Shown here one piece after another: positions 55,921 through 64,000 of a DNA stretch of 64,000 nucleotides. Below the pieces are notes generated by a model. That model had not been told where the DNA came from. It was given only the letters and a program-made list of their open reading frames with translations, and ran no database searches. The DNA comes from Hyphomicrobiales bacterium (lineage in GTDB: Bacteria > Pseudomonadota > Alphaproteobacteria > Rhizobiales > Rhizobiaceae). The position numbers and the translations under genes were made by a program. Within the stretch, counting starts at the first letter, position 1; each line of letters opens with the position of its first letter. The stretch is taken from the NCBI GenBank assembly GCA_900469445.1, contig UBXM01000006.1:434001-498000 (forward strand), written 5' to 3'.

Positions 55921-57576
55921 ATGATTCTACTTGCTCTTTTCGAACGCGCAGCTTTGATGCTGATGGTGCTGTTCTTTCTTGGACGCACGCGACTTTTCAA
56001 GAACGTCCTTTGGAAAGGCCGGCTCCGCGGCCTTGAGCTTGCCTTTCTGTCTGCGCTTTTCTCCGGTTTCGCCATCGGTGGCACATATACGGGCATTCCG
56101 GTCGAGGGCGCGCTGGTCAATGTCCGCATCATCGCCATCATGTCCGGCGGCATCCTTTTCGGTCCCTGGGTCGGCATCCCTGCCGGCATCATCTCCGGTC
56201 TGCACCGGTTCCTGATCGACATGAACGGGCCGTCCGCCATCGCCTGCCTGATCAGCAGCATTTGCGCCGGCCTTCTGTCGACGGTGATTCACTATCGGGG
56301 TCGTCGCAGATGGCTTTGGCTGACCGGCAGCCTTGCCGGCATGGCCTGCGAATGCCTGACCATGCTGCTCATCCTGCTTCTGGCTCCGGTCGGTGTCGGC
56401 AGCGCCATCGTCTCGGAGATCGCCTGGCCGATGATCATCGGTTCAATATGCACGGGCATGATCATCAAGCGCATTCAGGATATCGAGGATGAGAAGGAAT
56501 TGACCGCTGCCCACGAGGCTCGGTTTGCGCTTATCATCGCCAACCGTACCCTGCCGTTCTTCCAGAATGTGCAGGATGACACACTCGCAAAGGTGTGCGG
56601 AGTGATACACGAGTGCCTGGAGGCGGACGCAGTGGCGATTACCGACCGAGACCATGTGCTCGCCTATGTCGGTATCGGTCATGAGTATTACGACGAGAAG
56701 AAGCATAAGCAGCTGAGTGATCTCACCGCTGATGCGATCCGCAATGACCGGATCACCATCGACAATAATCTGCATCGTTATCCGGCGGCCGATTTCCGCT
56801 CCGTGGCAATCGTGCCTCTGCGTGAAAACGGCCTCGTTACCGGTACGCTCAAGATCTTCTTCGCCAAGCCGGACATGATCACGGATTCTCTGCGCGAACT
56901 CAGCGTGGGCCTTTCGCAGCTGATTTCTACCCAGATAGAGCTGTCGAGAGTGAAATCCTTGCGCGAAATGGCTGCGAAGGCGGAATTCCGCGCACTTCAG
57001 AGCAAGATCAATCCGCATTTCCTCTTCAACGCACTGAAAGCCATATCGTCCCTGATCCGGCTTCGTCCGGATGAGGCACGACAGGTCATCGCCAAGCTCG
57101 CCGATTACCTGCGCCAGAACTTGTCGCTCAGTGACGGGATGATCGACATCCAGGATGAACTGCGGCAGGTACGCGACTACGTGGCGATAGAGCAAGCGCG
57201 TTTCGGCCCCAAACTGACGGTCACCTTCGATGTTGATGACGTGAATGTCGATATCCCGAGCCTGTCTCTTCAGCCACTCGTCGAGAATGCCATCCTGCAT
57301 GGTATCCAGTCCCAGCCGAGGCCGGGCGAAGTCCATATCGCGGTGAAGCGTCTGGTCGATCGCGTCAGCGTCAGTATCCGCGACACAGGCAAAGGCATCG
57401 ATCCCGACGTCATCAAGGCGGTTGCCAATGGCGAAGCCGTGCGCGACCGGATCGGTTTGATGAATGTGAACGAGCGGCTGAAGCTGCTCCATGGCCAAGG
57501 GCTGACAATAGAGAGGCTCGAACCCGGCACGTCGGTGAGTTTCGAACTGCCGCTCGAAAACAAGGAAGCTGCATGA
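55921..57576 (+). CDS. LytS-type sensor histidine kinase (YpdA/BtsS-like)
   Basis: A protein of 551 residues. The N-terminal 5TM-LytTR sensor region has about six helices (1-185) with GGTYTGIPVEGALVNVR and GPWVGIPAGIISGLHRF. A GAF-like domain follows (about 205-335). The HisKA_7TM-type kinase has INPHFLFNALKAISSL (phosphorylated His366), the N-box LQPLVENAILHGI and the G-box DTGKGID. LytS/YpdA kinases sense small metabolites such as pyruvate. The response regulator gene overlaps by four bases (ATGA), and an OFA-family transporter follows. Confidence 0.92.
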   Translation: MILLALFERAALMLMVLFFLGRTRLFKNVLWKGRLRGLELAFLSALFSGFAIGGTYTGIPVEGALVNVRIIAIMSGGILFGPWVGIPAGIISGLHRFLIDMNGPSAIACLISSICAGLLSTVIHYRGRRRWLWLTGSLAGMACECLTMLLILLLAPVGVGSAIVSEIAWPMIIGSICTGMIIKRIQDIEDEKELTAAHEARFALIIANRTLPFFQNVQDDTLAKVCGVIHECLEADAVAITDRDHVLAYVGIGHEYYDEKKHKQLSDLTADAIRNDRITIDNNLHRYPAADFRSVAIVPLRENGLVTGTLKIFFAKPDMITDSLRELSVGLSQLISTQIELSRVKSLREMAAKAEFRALQSKINPHFLFNALKAISSLIRLRPDEARQVIAKLADYLRQNLSLSDGMIDIQDELRQVRDYVAIEQARFGPKLTVTFDVDDVNVDIPSLSLQPLVENAILHGIQSQPRPGEVHIAVKRLVDRVSVSIRDTGKGIDPDVIKAVANGEAVRDRIGLMNVNERLKLLHGQGLTIERLEPGTSVSFELPLENKEAA

Positions 57577-58310
57577 AGGCTCTTATCGTTGAGGACGAAT
57601 ATCTGGCGCGTGACGAGTTGAAATGGCTTATCGAAAGCCACAGCTCTATCGAGGTTGTCGCCACCGAGGAGGACGGCCTCGCAGCGCTGCGCTATATGCA
57701 GGAAAATGATCTCGACGTGGTATTTCTCGACATCAACATTCCCTCCATCGACGGGATGACGCTGGCGCGCAATCTGCGCCGGCAGGCCAATCCACCGAAG
57801 ATCGTCATCGTCACCGCCTACAAGGAACATGCCGCCGAAGCCTTCGAACTCGAGGTTTTCGACTACATACTGAAACCGTTCAACGAGCAGCGTGTCGCCA
57901 ACACGCTGAAGAGGCTTGAAAATCATTCAAAAGCGGCTGTGCAGCCCGAGCCGGTGCGCCAGCCATACGCGGCGGCCAAACGCACCGTCAACATTCCCCG
58001 CAAGGACAGTATCCTCGTGCTGTCGGTCGACCTCATCTATTATGCCCGCGCCGATGAGAAGCTGACCTACGTCCATACCGCCAAGGGACATTTCGTCATC
58101 CCGACCAGTATCGGTGATTTTGCCGAAAAGCTGCCTGCCGACACTTTCTTCCGCTGTCACCGGTCATGGTGCATCAACACGACCAAGATTCGCGAGATTT
58201 CGCCTTGGTTCAACGGCACTTACGTCATCAAACTGCACAATTTCGACGATGTCGAAATCCCTGTCAGCCGATCTCATCTGAAGGAGTTCAAGCAGCTCAT
58301 GCAGCTTTAA
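57573..58310 (+). CDS. LytTR-family response regulator (YpdB/BtsR-like)
   Basis: A protein of 245 residues. The receiver domain has VEDEY (6-10), phospho-acceptor Asp53 in FLDINIP and Lys in ILKPF (about 103). The LytTR DNA-binding domain (about 140-245) has YYARADEKLTYVHTAKG and FFRCHRSWCINTTKI. LytTR proteins bind direct repeats. With the kinase and the transporter gene 101 bp downstream, the set resembles E. coli YpdA/YpdB and its single target yhjX, also an OFA transporter. Confidence 0.92.
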   Translation: MKALIVEDEYLARDELKWLIESHSSIEVVATEEDGLAALRYMQENDLDVVFLDINIPSIDGMTLARNLRRQANPPKIVIVTAYKEHAAEAFELEVFDYILKPFNEQRVANTLKRLENHSKAAVQPEPVRQPYAAAKRTVNIPRKDSILVLSVDLIYYARADEKLTYVHTAKGHFVIPTSIGDFAEKLPADTFFRCHRSWCINTTKIREISPWFNGTYVIKLHNFDDVEIPVSRSHLKEFKQLMQL

Positions 58311-58378
58311 GAGCAGTTCATTCCGAAGATCGTGCAGCTCACGCCTTTTTTGAACAGAGGCAAGAATGAGCCCGATAG

Positions 58379-58407
58379 GTTTCCTCCGTATTCATTAAGG
58401 AGGAAAC
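58379..58407 (+). promoter_or_regulatory. Hairpin covering the ribosome binding site of the OFA transporter
   Basis: GTTTCCTCC (58379-58387) pairs perfectly with GGAGGAAAC (58399-58407) around an 11-nt loop. The right arm is the Shine-Dalgarno sequence itself, eight bases before the ATG at 58412. Folded, the site would hide the ribosome binding site. This suggests translational control by temperature, a protein or an sRNA, or simply by secondary structure. Confidence 0.7.
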
Positions 58408-58411
58408 GCGG

Positions 58412-59611
58412 ATGACCGCTCTTTCCATTTCAAAACGTTATTGCACATTGTTCGGCACGGTTTTGTGCCAGTTCGGCCTGGGTTCGGTCTATACCTGGAG
58501 CCTGTTCAACGAAGGCCTCTCGTCGAAGCTGTCGGAGCCGTTGACGCAGGTGGCTTTCACCTTCGGCCTTCTAAGTCTGGCGCTCGCGGTCGGTTCGTCG
58601 CTCTCGGGCCGCCTGCAAGAAAAATTCGGCCTTCGTCGCGTTGCGATCACTGCAGGCCTGGCACTGGGGCTCGGCCTTTATCTGACTTCGACCGCAAGCA
58701 ATCTCACTCTGCTCTATATCTATGGGGGCATTCTCGTCGGTGCGGCCGATGGCGCCGGTTATCTGTTGACCCTCTCGAACTGCGTCAAATGGTTCCCCGA
58801 ACGCAAGGGGCTGGCCTCGGCATTCGCGATCGGCGCCTATGGCCTCGGCAGCCTCGGCTTCAAATACCTCAACCTGGAACTGATCAACAGCTTTGGAATG
58901 GAAAGCGCTTTCGGAATCTGGGCAATTGTAGCACTGGTAATGGTCGTCGGTGGCGCATTGCTTATCAGCGAAGCCCCGCAAACCCATACTCAGGCCGTTA
59001 GCGCCGGTGCCAGCGACTATACGCTGACGGAGGCCGTGCGTCAGCCCAGATACTGGCTGCTTGCCCTGATGTTCCTGACCGTCTGCATGAGCGGCCTCTA
59101 CCTGATCGGTGTAGCCAAGGATGTCGGCGAGCATTATATCGGCCTCTCGGCTTCGGTTGCCGCCGATACCGTGGCCATCATTGCCGGCGCCAATCTGCTC
59201 GGCCGTCTCGTCCTCGGCATCCTGTCGGACAAGGTCGCCCGCATTCACATTATCAGCATCGCGATCGCCTGCGCTCTTGTCGGCATGGCTCTGCTGCTTT
59301 TCGTGCCGCTCAACCCGTATTCGTTCTTCTTCGCGGCCGGCTGCGTCGCCTTCTCGTTCGGCGGCACGATCACCGTCTATCCGGGATTGGTCAGCGATTT
59401 CTTCGGCCTGACCAATCTCGCTCGAAACTACGGCCTGATATATCTAGGTTTCGGGATCGGCAGTGTCATCGGCTCGATCGTTTCCTTCGCTCTCGGTGGC
59501 TTCTTGCCGACCTTCTATCTGTCGCTGCTACTGTTGTTCGCCTCGCTTCTGTGCTCGATCAGCCTGTGGCCTAACCTGCCGCTCAAGTCGAAAACTGTAA
59601 CAGCTCACTGA
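58412..59611 (+). CDS. OFA-family MFS transporter (YhjX-like)
   Basis: A protein of 399 residues with 12 membrane helices. GTVLCQFGLGSVYTWSLFNEGL at the start, GGILVGAADGAGYLLTLSN and WFPERKGLASAFAIGAYGLGS are typical of the oxalate/formate antiporter family (OFA). YhjX, a relative linked to pyruvate, is controlled by YpdAB in E. coli. Here the kinase and regulator are directly upstream, so a pyruvate or related carboxylate is the best guess for both signal and cargo. The ribosome binding site is in a hairpin. Confidence 0.88.
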   Translation: MTALSISKRYCTLFGTVLCQFGLGSVYTWSLFNEGLSSKLSEPLTQVAFTFGLLSLALAVGSSLSGRLQEKFGLRRVAITAGLALGLGLYLTSTASNLTLLYIYGGILVGAADGAGYLLTLSNCVKWFPERKGLASAFAIGAYGLGSLGFKYLNLELINSFGMESAFGIWAIVALVMVVGGALLISEAPQTHTQAVSAGASDYTLTEAVRQPRYWLLALMFLTVCMSGLYLIGVAKDVGEHYIGLSASVAADTVAIIAGANLLGRLVLGILSDKVARIHIISIAIACALVGMALLLFVPLNPYSFFFAAGCVAFSFGGTITVYPGLVSDFFGLTNLARNYGLIYLGFGIGSVIGSIVSFALGGFLPTFYLSLLLLFASLLCSISLWPNLPLKSKTVTAH

Positions 59612-59628
59612 ACATCGACCGATCCCTG

Positions 59629-59656
59629 ACGCCGCTCGCCACAAGGCGGGCGGCGT
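59629..59656. terminator. Hairpin between convergent OFA transporter and fucose synthase genes
   Basis: A 12-bp stem (ACGCCGCTCGCC, 59629-59640, with 59645-59656, one T-G pair) and a 4-nt loop, 18 bp after the transporter stop. There is no T-run on the plus strand. Confidence 0.5.
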
Positions 59657-59722
59657 TCCCATGCCGATCCGGTGGCGGTGGCGGAGACATCGCCTGCTCT
59701 TGCGTCTTTCTTGCCGCCCGCT

Positions 59723-60694
59723 CTAGCCGGTCGGATCGAACGCGGCTTCTTTTTTATGCTGCCCCTCCAGGAAAGACTGGTAGGCATCTGCCAAGCCCTC
59801 GTGAAGCCCGATCCTGGGCGCCCAGCCAAGTGATCTCAGTTTTTCACCGCTCATCAGCTTGCGTGGAGATCCGTCCGGTTTGCTCAGATCGGATCGGATC
59901 TGACCTTTGAAGCCGACAACATGGGCCACGAGCCGCGTCAGTTCTAATATCGTGATATCGTTACCCGATCCGACATTGATGGGAGCATTGTCGGAATAGA
60001 CTTTCATCAAGTGCACACACGCTTCCGCACAATCATCGACATGAAGGAATTCGCGGCGAGGCGTTCCTGTCCCCCACATGGTCAACGCATCTGCGTCCGA
60101 GAGTTTTGCATCATGGGCCTTGCGGATCAACGCCGGTATGACGTGACTATTCTCCAGATCGAAGTTGTCACCGGGACCGTAGAGATTGGTCGGCATGGCT
60201 GAAATGAAGTCATGACCGTGTTGACGTCGATAGGCCTGGCACAGTTTTACGCCGGCTATCTTGGCAACCGCATACCACTCATTGGTTGGCTCCAGCGCAC
60301 CGGTCAGCAGGCTTTCCTCACGGATCGGCTGTTCGGCGAATTTCGGGTAAATGCAGGAGGATCCGAGGAACAGCAGCTTTTCGACACCGGTCTTGTGGGC
60401 GCTGTGGATGACGTTCGCCGCAATGAGCATGTTCTGGTAGAGAAAATCCGCCGGGTAACTGTCGTTGGCAACTATACCCCCGACTTTCGCGGCCGCGAGA
60501 AAGACCGCATCGGGACGGTTCTTTTCCATCCAGACTTCCACGTCCGACTGTCTCGTCAGATCGACTTCGAAACGGCTCGCCGTCAATATCTCACAGCCTT
60601 CGGAAGAAAGGCGCCGAACAATCGCTGATCCGACCATGCCGCGGTGACCCGCGACATAGACCCTTTTGCCCTTCAGGTCGTAGGCCATCGTCAT
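59723..60694 (-). CDS. fcl: GDP-L-fucose synthase
   Basis: A protein of 323 residues, extended SDR. NADP site [16 protein letters not shown] (about 14-29), active-site region [16 protein letters not shown] (Tyr and Lys of the catalytic triad) and [12 protein letters not shown]. It turns GDP-4-keto-6-deoxymannose into GDP-L-fucose by epimerisation and reduction. The ATG overlaps the gmd stop (ATGA), so the two enzymes of the pathway are translated together. The product probably feeds surface polysaccharide made by the genes beyond the window. Confidence 0.95.
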   Translation of the reverse strand: MTMAYDLKGKRVYVAGHRGMVGSAIVRRLSSEGCEILTASRFEVDLTRQSDVEVWMEKNRPDAVFLAAAKVGGIVANDSYPADFLYQNMLIAANVIHSAHKTGVEKLLFLGSSCIYPKFAEQPIREESLLTGALEPTNEWYAVAKIAGVKLCQAYRRQHGHDFISAMPTNLYGPGDNFDLENSHVIPALIRKAHDAKLSDADALTMWGTGTPRREFLHVDDCAEACVHLMKVYSDNAPINVGSGNDITILELTRLVAHVVGFKGQIRSDLSKPDGSPRKLMSGEKLRSLGWAPRIGLHEGLADAYQSFLEGQHKKEAAFDPTG

Positions 60695-61833
60695 TCCTCC
60701 ACGCAGACGGGAAGATCCAGCCCATGTTTCCTCAGGAGTGCATGACGACGGGCGGCTTTATGGTCTTCGGCAACCATTTCCGCGCACATTTGGCGGGCGG
60801 TAATCTCCGGCGCCCAGCCAAGCTTGTCCTTCGCTTTTTGCGAACTACCGAGAAGGTTATCGACTTCAGCTGGACGGAAATAACGGGGATCGATGCGGAC
60901 AACCGGATCTCCGACTTTCAGAGCCGGCGCCAGGTTTCCATCAATGGCGGCAACCCTTGCCACTTCATTGACACCCGTGCCGGAGAATTCCAGCGTCACG
61001 CCAAGCTCGCAGGCCGCCCAGTTGATGAACTCTCGAACGGAATATTGCAGCCCCGTCGAGATGACGAAGTCCTCCGGCGTGTCCTGTTGCAGCATCATCC
61101 ACTGCATTCGAACGTAGTCCTTGGCGTGCCCCCAATCGCGCAAGCTGTCGATATTGCCCATGAATAGGCAGGTTTCGAGACCCATGGCGATATTGCTGAG
61201 ACCGCGCGTGATTTTTCGGGTCACGAATGTCTCTCCGCGACGAGGAGATTCGTGATTGAAAAGGATGCCATTGCACGCATACATCCCATAGGCTTCCCGG
61301 TAATTGACCGTGATCCAGTAAGCGTAAAGCTTGGCAACAGCATAAGGGGAGCGCGGATAAAACGGTGTCGTCTCTCGCTGCGGGATTTCCTGCACAAGAC
61401 CGTATAGTTCGGATGTCGATGCCTGATAGAAGCGCGTTTTTTCCTCCAGCCCTAAAAATCGGATTGCTTCCAGAAGCCGCAAAGCCCCAAGCGCATCGAC
61501 ATCGGCCGTATATTCCGGGGCCTCGAAGCTGACTGCGACGTGAGATTGAGCCCCGAGGTTATAGACCTCGTCAGGCTCGATATTGCGAATGATGCGGGTC
61601 AGATTCGAGGTGTCCGACAGATCACCATAGTACAGCTTCAATCCCCGGTTTTGACGGTGCGGATCTTCGTAGATGTGATCGATGCGGGACGTGTTGAAGG
61701 AAGACGCCCGGCGCTTGATGCCATGGACCTCATACCCCTTGGTGAGAAGAAATTCCGCAAGATAGGAACCGTCTTGGCCGGTAATGCCGGTAATCAGCGC
61801 AACTTTGCCGTTGCGTGGCAATGGATCGGTCAT
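60691..61833 (-). CDS. gmd: GDP-mannose 4,6-dehydratase
   Basis: A protein of 380 residues, extended [22 protein letters not shown] (NADP site, about 12-30), [24 protein letters not shown] with the catalytic Thr/Ser-Glu, and [12 protein letters not shown] with Tyr and Lys. It makes GDP-4-keto-6-deoxymannose, the substrate of Fcl. GGGGGA precedes the ATG. It lies 272 bp behind the chain-length protein gene on the same strand. Confidence 0.95.
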   Translation of the reverse strand: MTDPLPRNGKVALITGITGQDGSYLAEFLLTKGYEVHGIKRRASSFNTSRIDHIYEDPHRQNRGLKLYYGDLSDTSNLTRIIRNIEPDEVYNLGAQSHVAVSFEAPEYTADVDALGALRLLEAIRFLGLEEKTRFYQASTSELYGLVQEIPQRETTPFYPRSPYAVAKLYAYWITVNYREAYGMYACNGILFNHESPRRGETFVTRKITRGLSNIAMGLETCLFMGNIDSLRDWGHAKDYVRMQWMMLQQDTPEDFVISTGLQYSVREFINWAACELGVTLEFSGTGVNEVARVAAIDGNLAPALKVGDPVVRIDPRYFRPAEVDNLLGSSQKAKDKLGWAPEITARQMCAEMVAEDHKAARRHALLRKHGLDLPVCVEE

Positions 61834-62105
61834 AGTTCCCCCAAGAGCCTGCCGTGAGTTAGCTGATTGATCGAGCCGCTACTGGCTCCGAGAAACGTCT
61901 GATGTTTGAACGGACGCACCAATGGGCGGCCATTTGCTGAAGTATAGGCTCAACGAACCGCCTTCCGAAATTGACCTAAGAGATGTAGACAAGCCGCGAT
62001 CGCGTCGCTTTTTCCCCTCCGTTTCGACCAGTGGAGAGCAAGGACGGCGGATATCAACAAATCGATAGGTCCAGCCCCCAGGATCGGAGTGCGGCCCGCC
62101 GGTTG
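61834..62105. other. Spacer between the chain-length protein gene and gmd
   Basis: A 272-bp stretch without a gene. It probably contains the gmd-fcl promoter, read on the minus strand, but no motif stands out. Confidence 0.4.
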
Positions 62106-64000
62106 TTAAGTAACGATCAGATTGGCATCGGTGAAATTGTACATCGCATGTCGCCTTGGATCGACATTGTTGATGGCGATGAGAATATCCGTGCCGCGTG
62201 ATCTTTGCAGATGCTGAACGCCGATTTCGACGGTTCTGCACGTCGTTCTTGCCCATTGTACAACCAGGATCGTCCGCTCCACCATGCTCATCAAATGCAT
62301 CGTGTCGGTGGATTCCAGTGCCGGTGCACTGTCGAATATGACTATTTGCCCTTTAGTGCGTGCCATCTCGATAATCTCTGAAACATCAGAAAAATACGCA
62401 CGTCGATAGAGATCGGGTGTTCCGGCCGGAATGAAATCGATGCCGGTCGGGGCATGATGATGGACGATATCCGTAAGTCTCGTCTTTCGCCTCACGAACT
62501 CATTTAATCCGTGCACCTGTCCGGAATTGAAAACCGAGACAAGGTTTCCGCTTTTAAGGTTGCCGTCGACGAGAATTACGCCCACCCCGCTTGCCGAGAT
62601 TTCCATCGCGAGCGATCTGGCGATAGTCGACTTTCCTTCGCCCTTCTGTGCAGAGGTCACGACAATGCTGCCGGGCAACTTTCCACCGCAGGATCGCTTG
62701 AGCGAAACGATAAGCGTCTGAATGGCGTCGTCGAATCTTCCGCCTCGCATCCGCTTCAATGGTTGCGACCGCTCTTTGCGTCGTAACCGTGGAACGAAAC
62801 CGATTGGAACGACATGGCTGATGCCTGATATCTGGTCGAAGCTGCGGACCGCCTTGTCCAGCATTTCGACGACGAACGCGATGGTGACCGAAAAACAGAT
62901 CGACGCAACGAGCGCACCGATCAGATAAAACAGACGACCGCGTCCCTGTGGTGCCAATGGGGTTGTTGCTGGAGACAGTAGCTCGATTTCCGCTCCTGGC
63001 GAGCGTGCCTGATCAGCAAGGGCTCGGCGCTGATCCTCGATCTTGTCCATTGTCAGCTGTTCTTTTTCCACCAAGCGTTCCAATCGCACGGCTTCGGCCT
63101 GGGCCTCCAGATTGCGGGATCTCTGCGCTTGAGCGGCAGCGATGGCAGTCTGGATTTCGGCGTCTTCACGGTCGAGATCATTCAGCGTGATGCGCAGTGT
63201 TTCGAGGTATTGGCGCGTTGCCAGATCGAGGTCCATGCGGGACCGTGCGATCCGCGCCCGCAAGTCGATAACCGCCTGAGCCCCATCGCCATATACTTCG
63301 AGAACGCGGTCCAGATCCCTCTGTTGGGCCGTCAGGTTGCGTTGCATTTCGGCAAGGCTCTCCGGAACGGAAGCGTCAGCCGTAATCAGTGCTGCTGCAC
63401 CAGCGCTTTCCAGGTGAGAAATTGCCATGCGTGTCTTGGCCCGGGTCTGATCGAGTTTGGACCGCCGGTCGCTTAGATCCGCGATCAGCTTCGTCGTCGT
63501 GCCCTGGGCATCATCATTCAACGCCAAACCCATTGTATTACGGTATCGGTCAAACCTGTCGCGCGCAGCGGTGATACGGTCTTGTTGTTCACTTCTGCGC
63601 TGCTGAACCCATTTTTCTGCTGCGTCCAAACGGATGCGGAGCCGATCTTCTCGTTCATCGCTGTAGATGCTGATGAGGTAGTTCGGAACCGCCGCAGCCA
63701 GTGCCGGATCACGGGACGAAAATCCAATCCTGATGACATTCGTCTGACCATCACGCTGGACGCGCAACGCCTGATAATATTGAAGGACTACGCCATCCAG
63801 TTCGGATGATTGCGGCAGAGGAGGAGGCTCGCTGCTCGTAGAGTTCCTCAAAATCTTCCGCGCACGGTCGATGAGCGAGGCTTGTCGCAATGCCGGATTA
63901 AATTCCGGCGTTTCTGCGAGCCGCAGATCACGGATGACCCGTTCTGCCGTGCTTCTCGACAGCAGGCGTTCGGTTTCCTCTGTAACGTCGAGCCAACCTG
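62106..64000 (-). CDS. Exopolysaccharide chain-length/BY-kinase-like protein (5' end outside window)
   Basis: The reading frame is open to the right window edge, so the N-terminus is missing; in-frame sequence before 63890 (ERVIRDLRLAETPEFNPAL) is typical for the Wzz region of these proteins. Visible parts are a long coiled coil (about 95-300 of the visible part), a Pro-containing turn and membrane helix (LFYLIGALVASICFSVTIAF), then a cytoplasmic P-loop domain with TSAQKGEGKSTIA, VILVDGNLK and IVIFDSAPAL. This is the Wzc/ExoP/VpsO type that controls polymer length in exopolysaccharide export. The C-terminus lacks an obvious tyrosine cluster, so kinase activity is doubtful. Confidence 0.88.
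   Translation of the reverse strand, partial: GWLDVTEETERLLSRSTAERVIRDLRLAETPEFNPALRQASLIDRARKILRNSTSSEPPPLPQSSELDGVVLQYYQALRVQRDGQTNVIRIGFSSRDPALAAAVPNYLISIYSDEREDRLRIRLDAAEKWVQQRRSEQQDRITAARDRFDRYRNTMGLALNDDAQGTTTKLIADLSDRRSKLDQTRAKTRMAISHLESAGAAALITADASVPESLAEMQRNLTAQQRDLDRVLEVYGDGAQAVIDLRARIARSRMDLDLATRQYLETLRITLNDLDREDAEIQTAIAAAQAQRSRNLEAQAEAVRLERLVEKEQLTMDKIEDQRRALADQARSPGAEIELLSPATTPLAPQGRGRLFYLIGALVASICFSVTIAFVVEMLDKAVRSFDQISGISHVVPIGFVPRLRRKERSQPLKRMRGGRFDDAIQTLIVSLKRSCGGKLPGSIVVTSAQKGEGKSTIARSLAMEISASGVGVILVDGNLKSGNLVSVFNSGQVHGLNEFVRRKTRLTDIVHHHAPTGIDFIPAGTPDLYRRAYFSDVSEIIEMARTKGQIVIFDSAPALESTDTMHLMSMVERTILVVQWARTTCRTVEIGVQHLQRSRGTDILIAINNVDPRRHAMYNFTDANLIVT

Noticed and set aside
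58350..58363. TTGAA-CAGA-GGCAA before the OFA transporter as an FNR-type site
   Set aside because: The half-sites are asymmetric and the predicted start would fall inside the hairpin. The transporter has its own two-component regulator; a chance match is likelier.

Overview
The window reads as chromosomal or chromid DNA of an alphaproteobacterium of the Rhizobiaceae (Agrobacterium/Rhizobium type). This is inferred from the GC-rich, densely packed and often overlapping genes, the gene orders norEFCBQD, napEFDABC and nirK-nirV-nnrR, and the abundance of ABC importers. No rRNA, tRNA, CRISPR array, transposase or phage gene was seen.

Region 1 (1-16029) is branched-chain amino acid breakdown. A minus-strand operon runs bkdA1-bkdA2-bkdB-lpdA-ivd-mccB-mccA-maoC-citE-like-ilvE: transaminase, branched-chain keto acid dehydrogenase, isovaleryl-CoA dehydrogenase and methylcrotonyl-CoA carboxylase. 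A MaoC-type hydratase and a CitE-type lyase stand where the classical liuC and liuE genes would be. An AraC-type regulator follows, and a divergent operon encodes an SDR dehydrogenase, a thiolase and an acyl-CoA dehydrogenase, fitting isoleucine-type beta-oxidation. A nearly identical 50-bp element lies about 80 bp before the first gene of both operons, in the same orientation relative to each, and one copy also abuts the regulator gene. This is the best regulatory find in the window.

Region 2 (16060-38872) is a denitrification island covering nitrate to nitrite (napEFDABC), nitrite to NO (nirK, nirV) and NO to N2O (norEFCBQD). It also holds hemN, two NnrS proteins, an ABC importer of unknown ligand, NnrU, a hemerythrin-like protein, a 51-residue membrane protein, two DUF2249 proteins and the regulator NnrR. 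No nos genes are in the window. FNR/NNR-type sites (TTG-N8-CAA) lie before nearly every transcription unit, so the accessory genes appear to belong to the same regulon. GC-rich hairpins follow norB and nirK.

Region 3 (38909-46168) has a dipeptide/oligopeptide ABC importer, a divergent M24 metallopeptidase-like enzyme and an IclR-type regulator. Region 4 (46415-54432) is a set for import and cytoplasmic cleavage of pectin-derived (probably rhamnogalacturonan) oligosaccharides: GH105, GH4, two permeases, ATPase, binding protein and a mutarotase-like protein. Region 5 (54510-55574) holds a Mog/MoaB-type molybdenum cofactor protein and a DUF2478 protein. Region 6 (55921-59611) is a LytS/LytTR two-component system next to an OFA-family transporter whose Shine-Dalgarno sequence sits in a perfect hairpin. 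Region 7 (59723-64000) holds GDP-fucose synthesis genes and the 3' part of an exopolysaccharide chain-length/tyrosine kinase protein cut by the window end.
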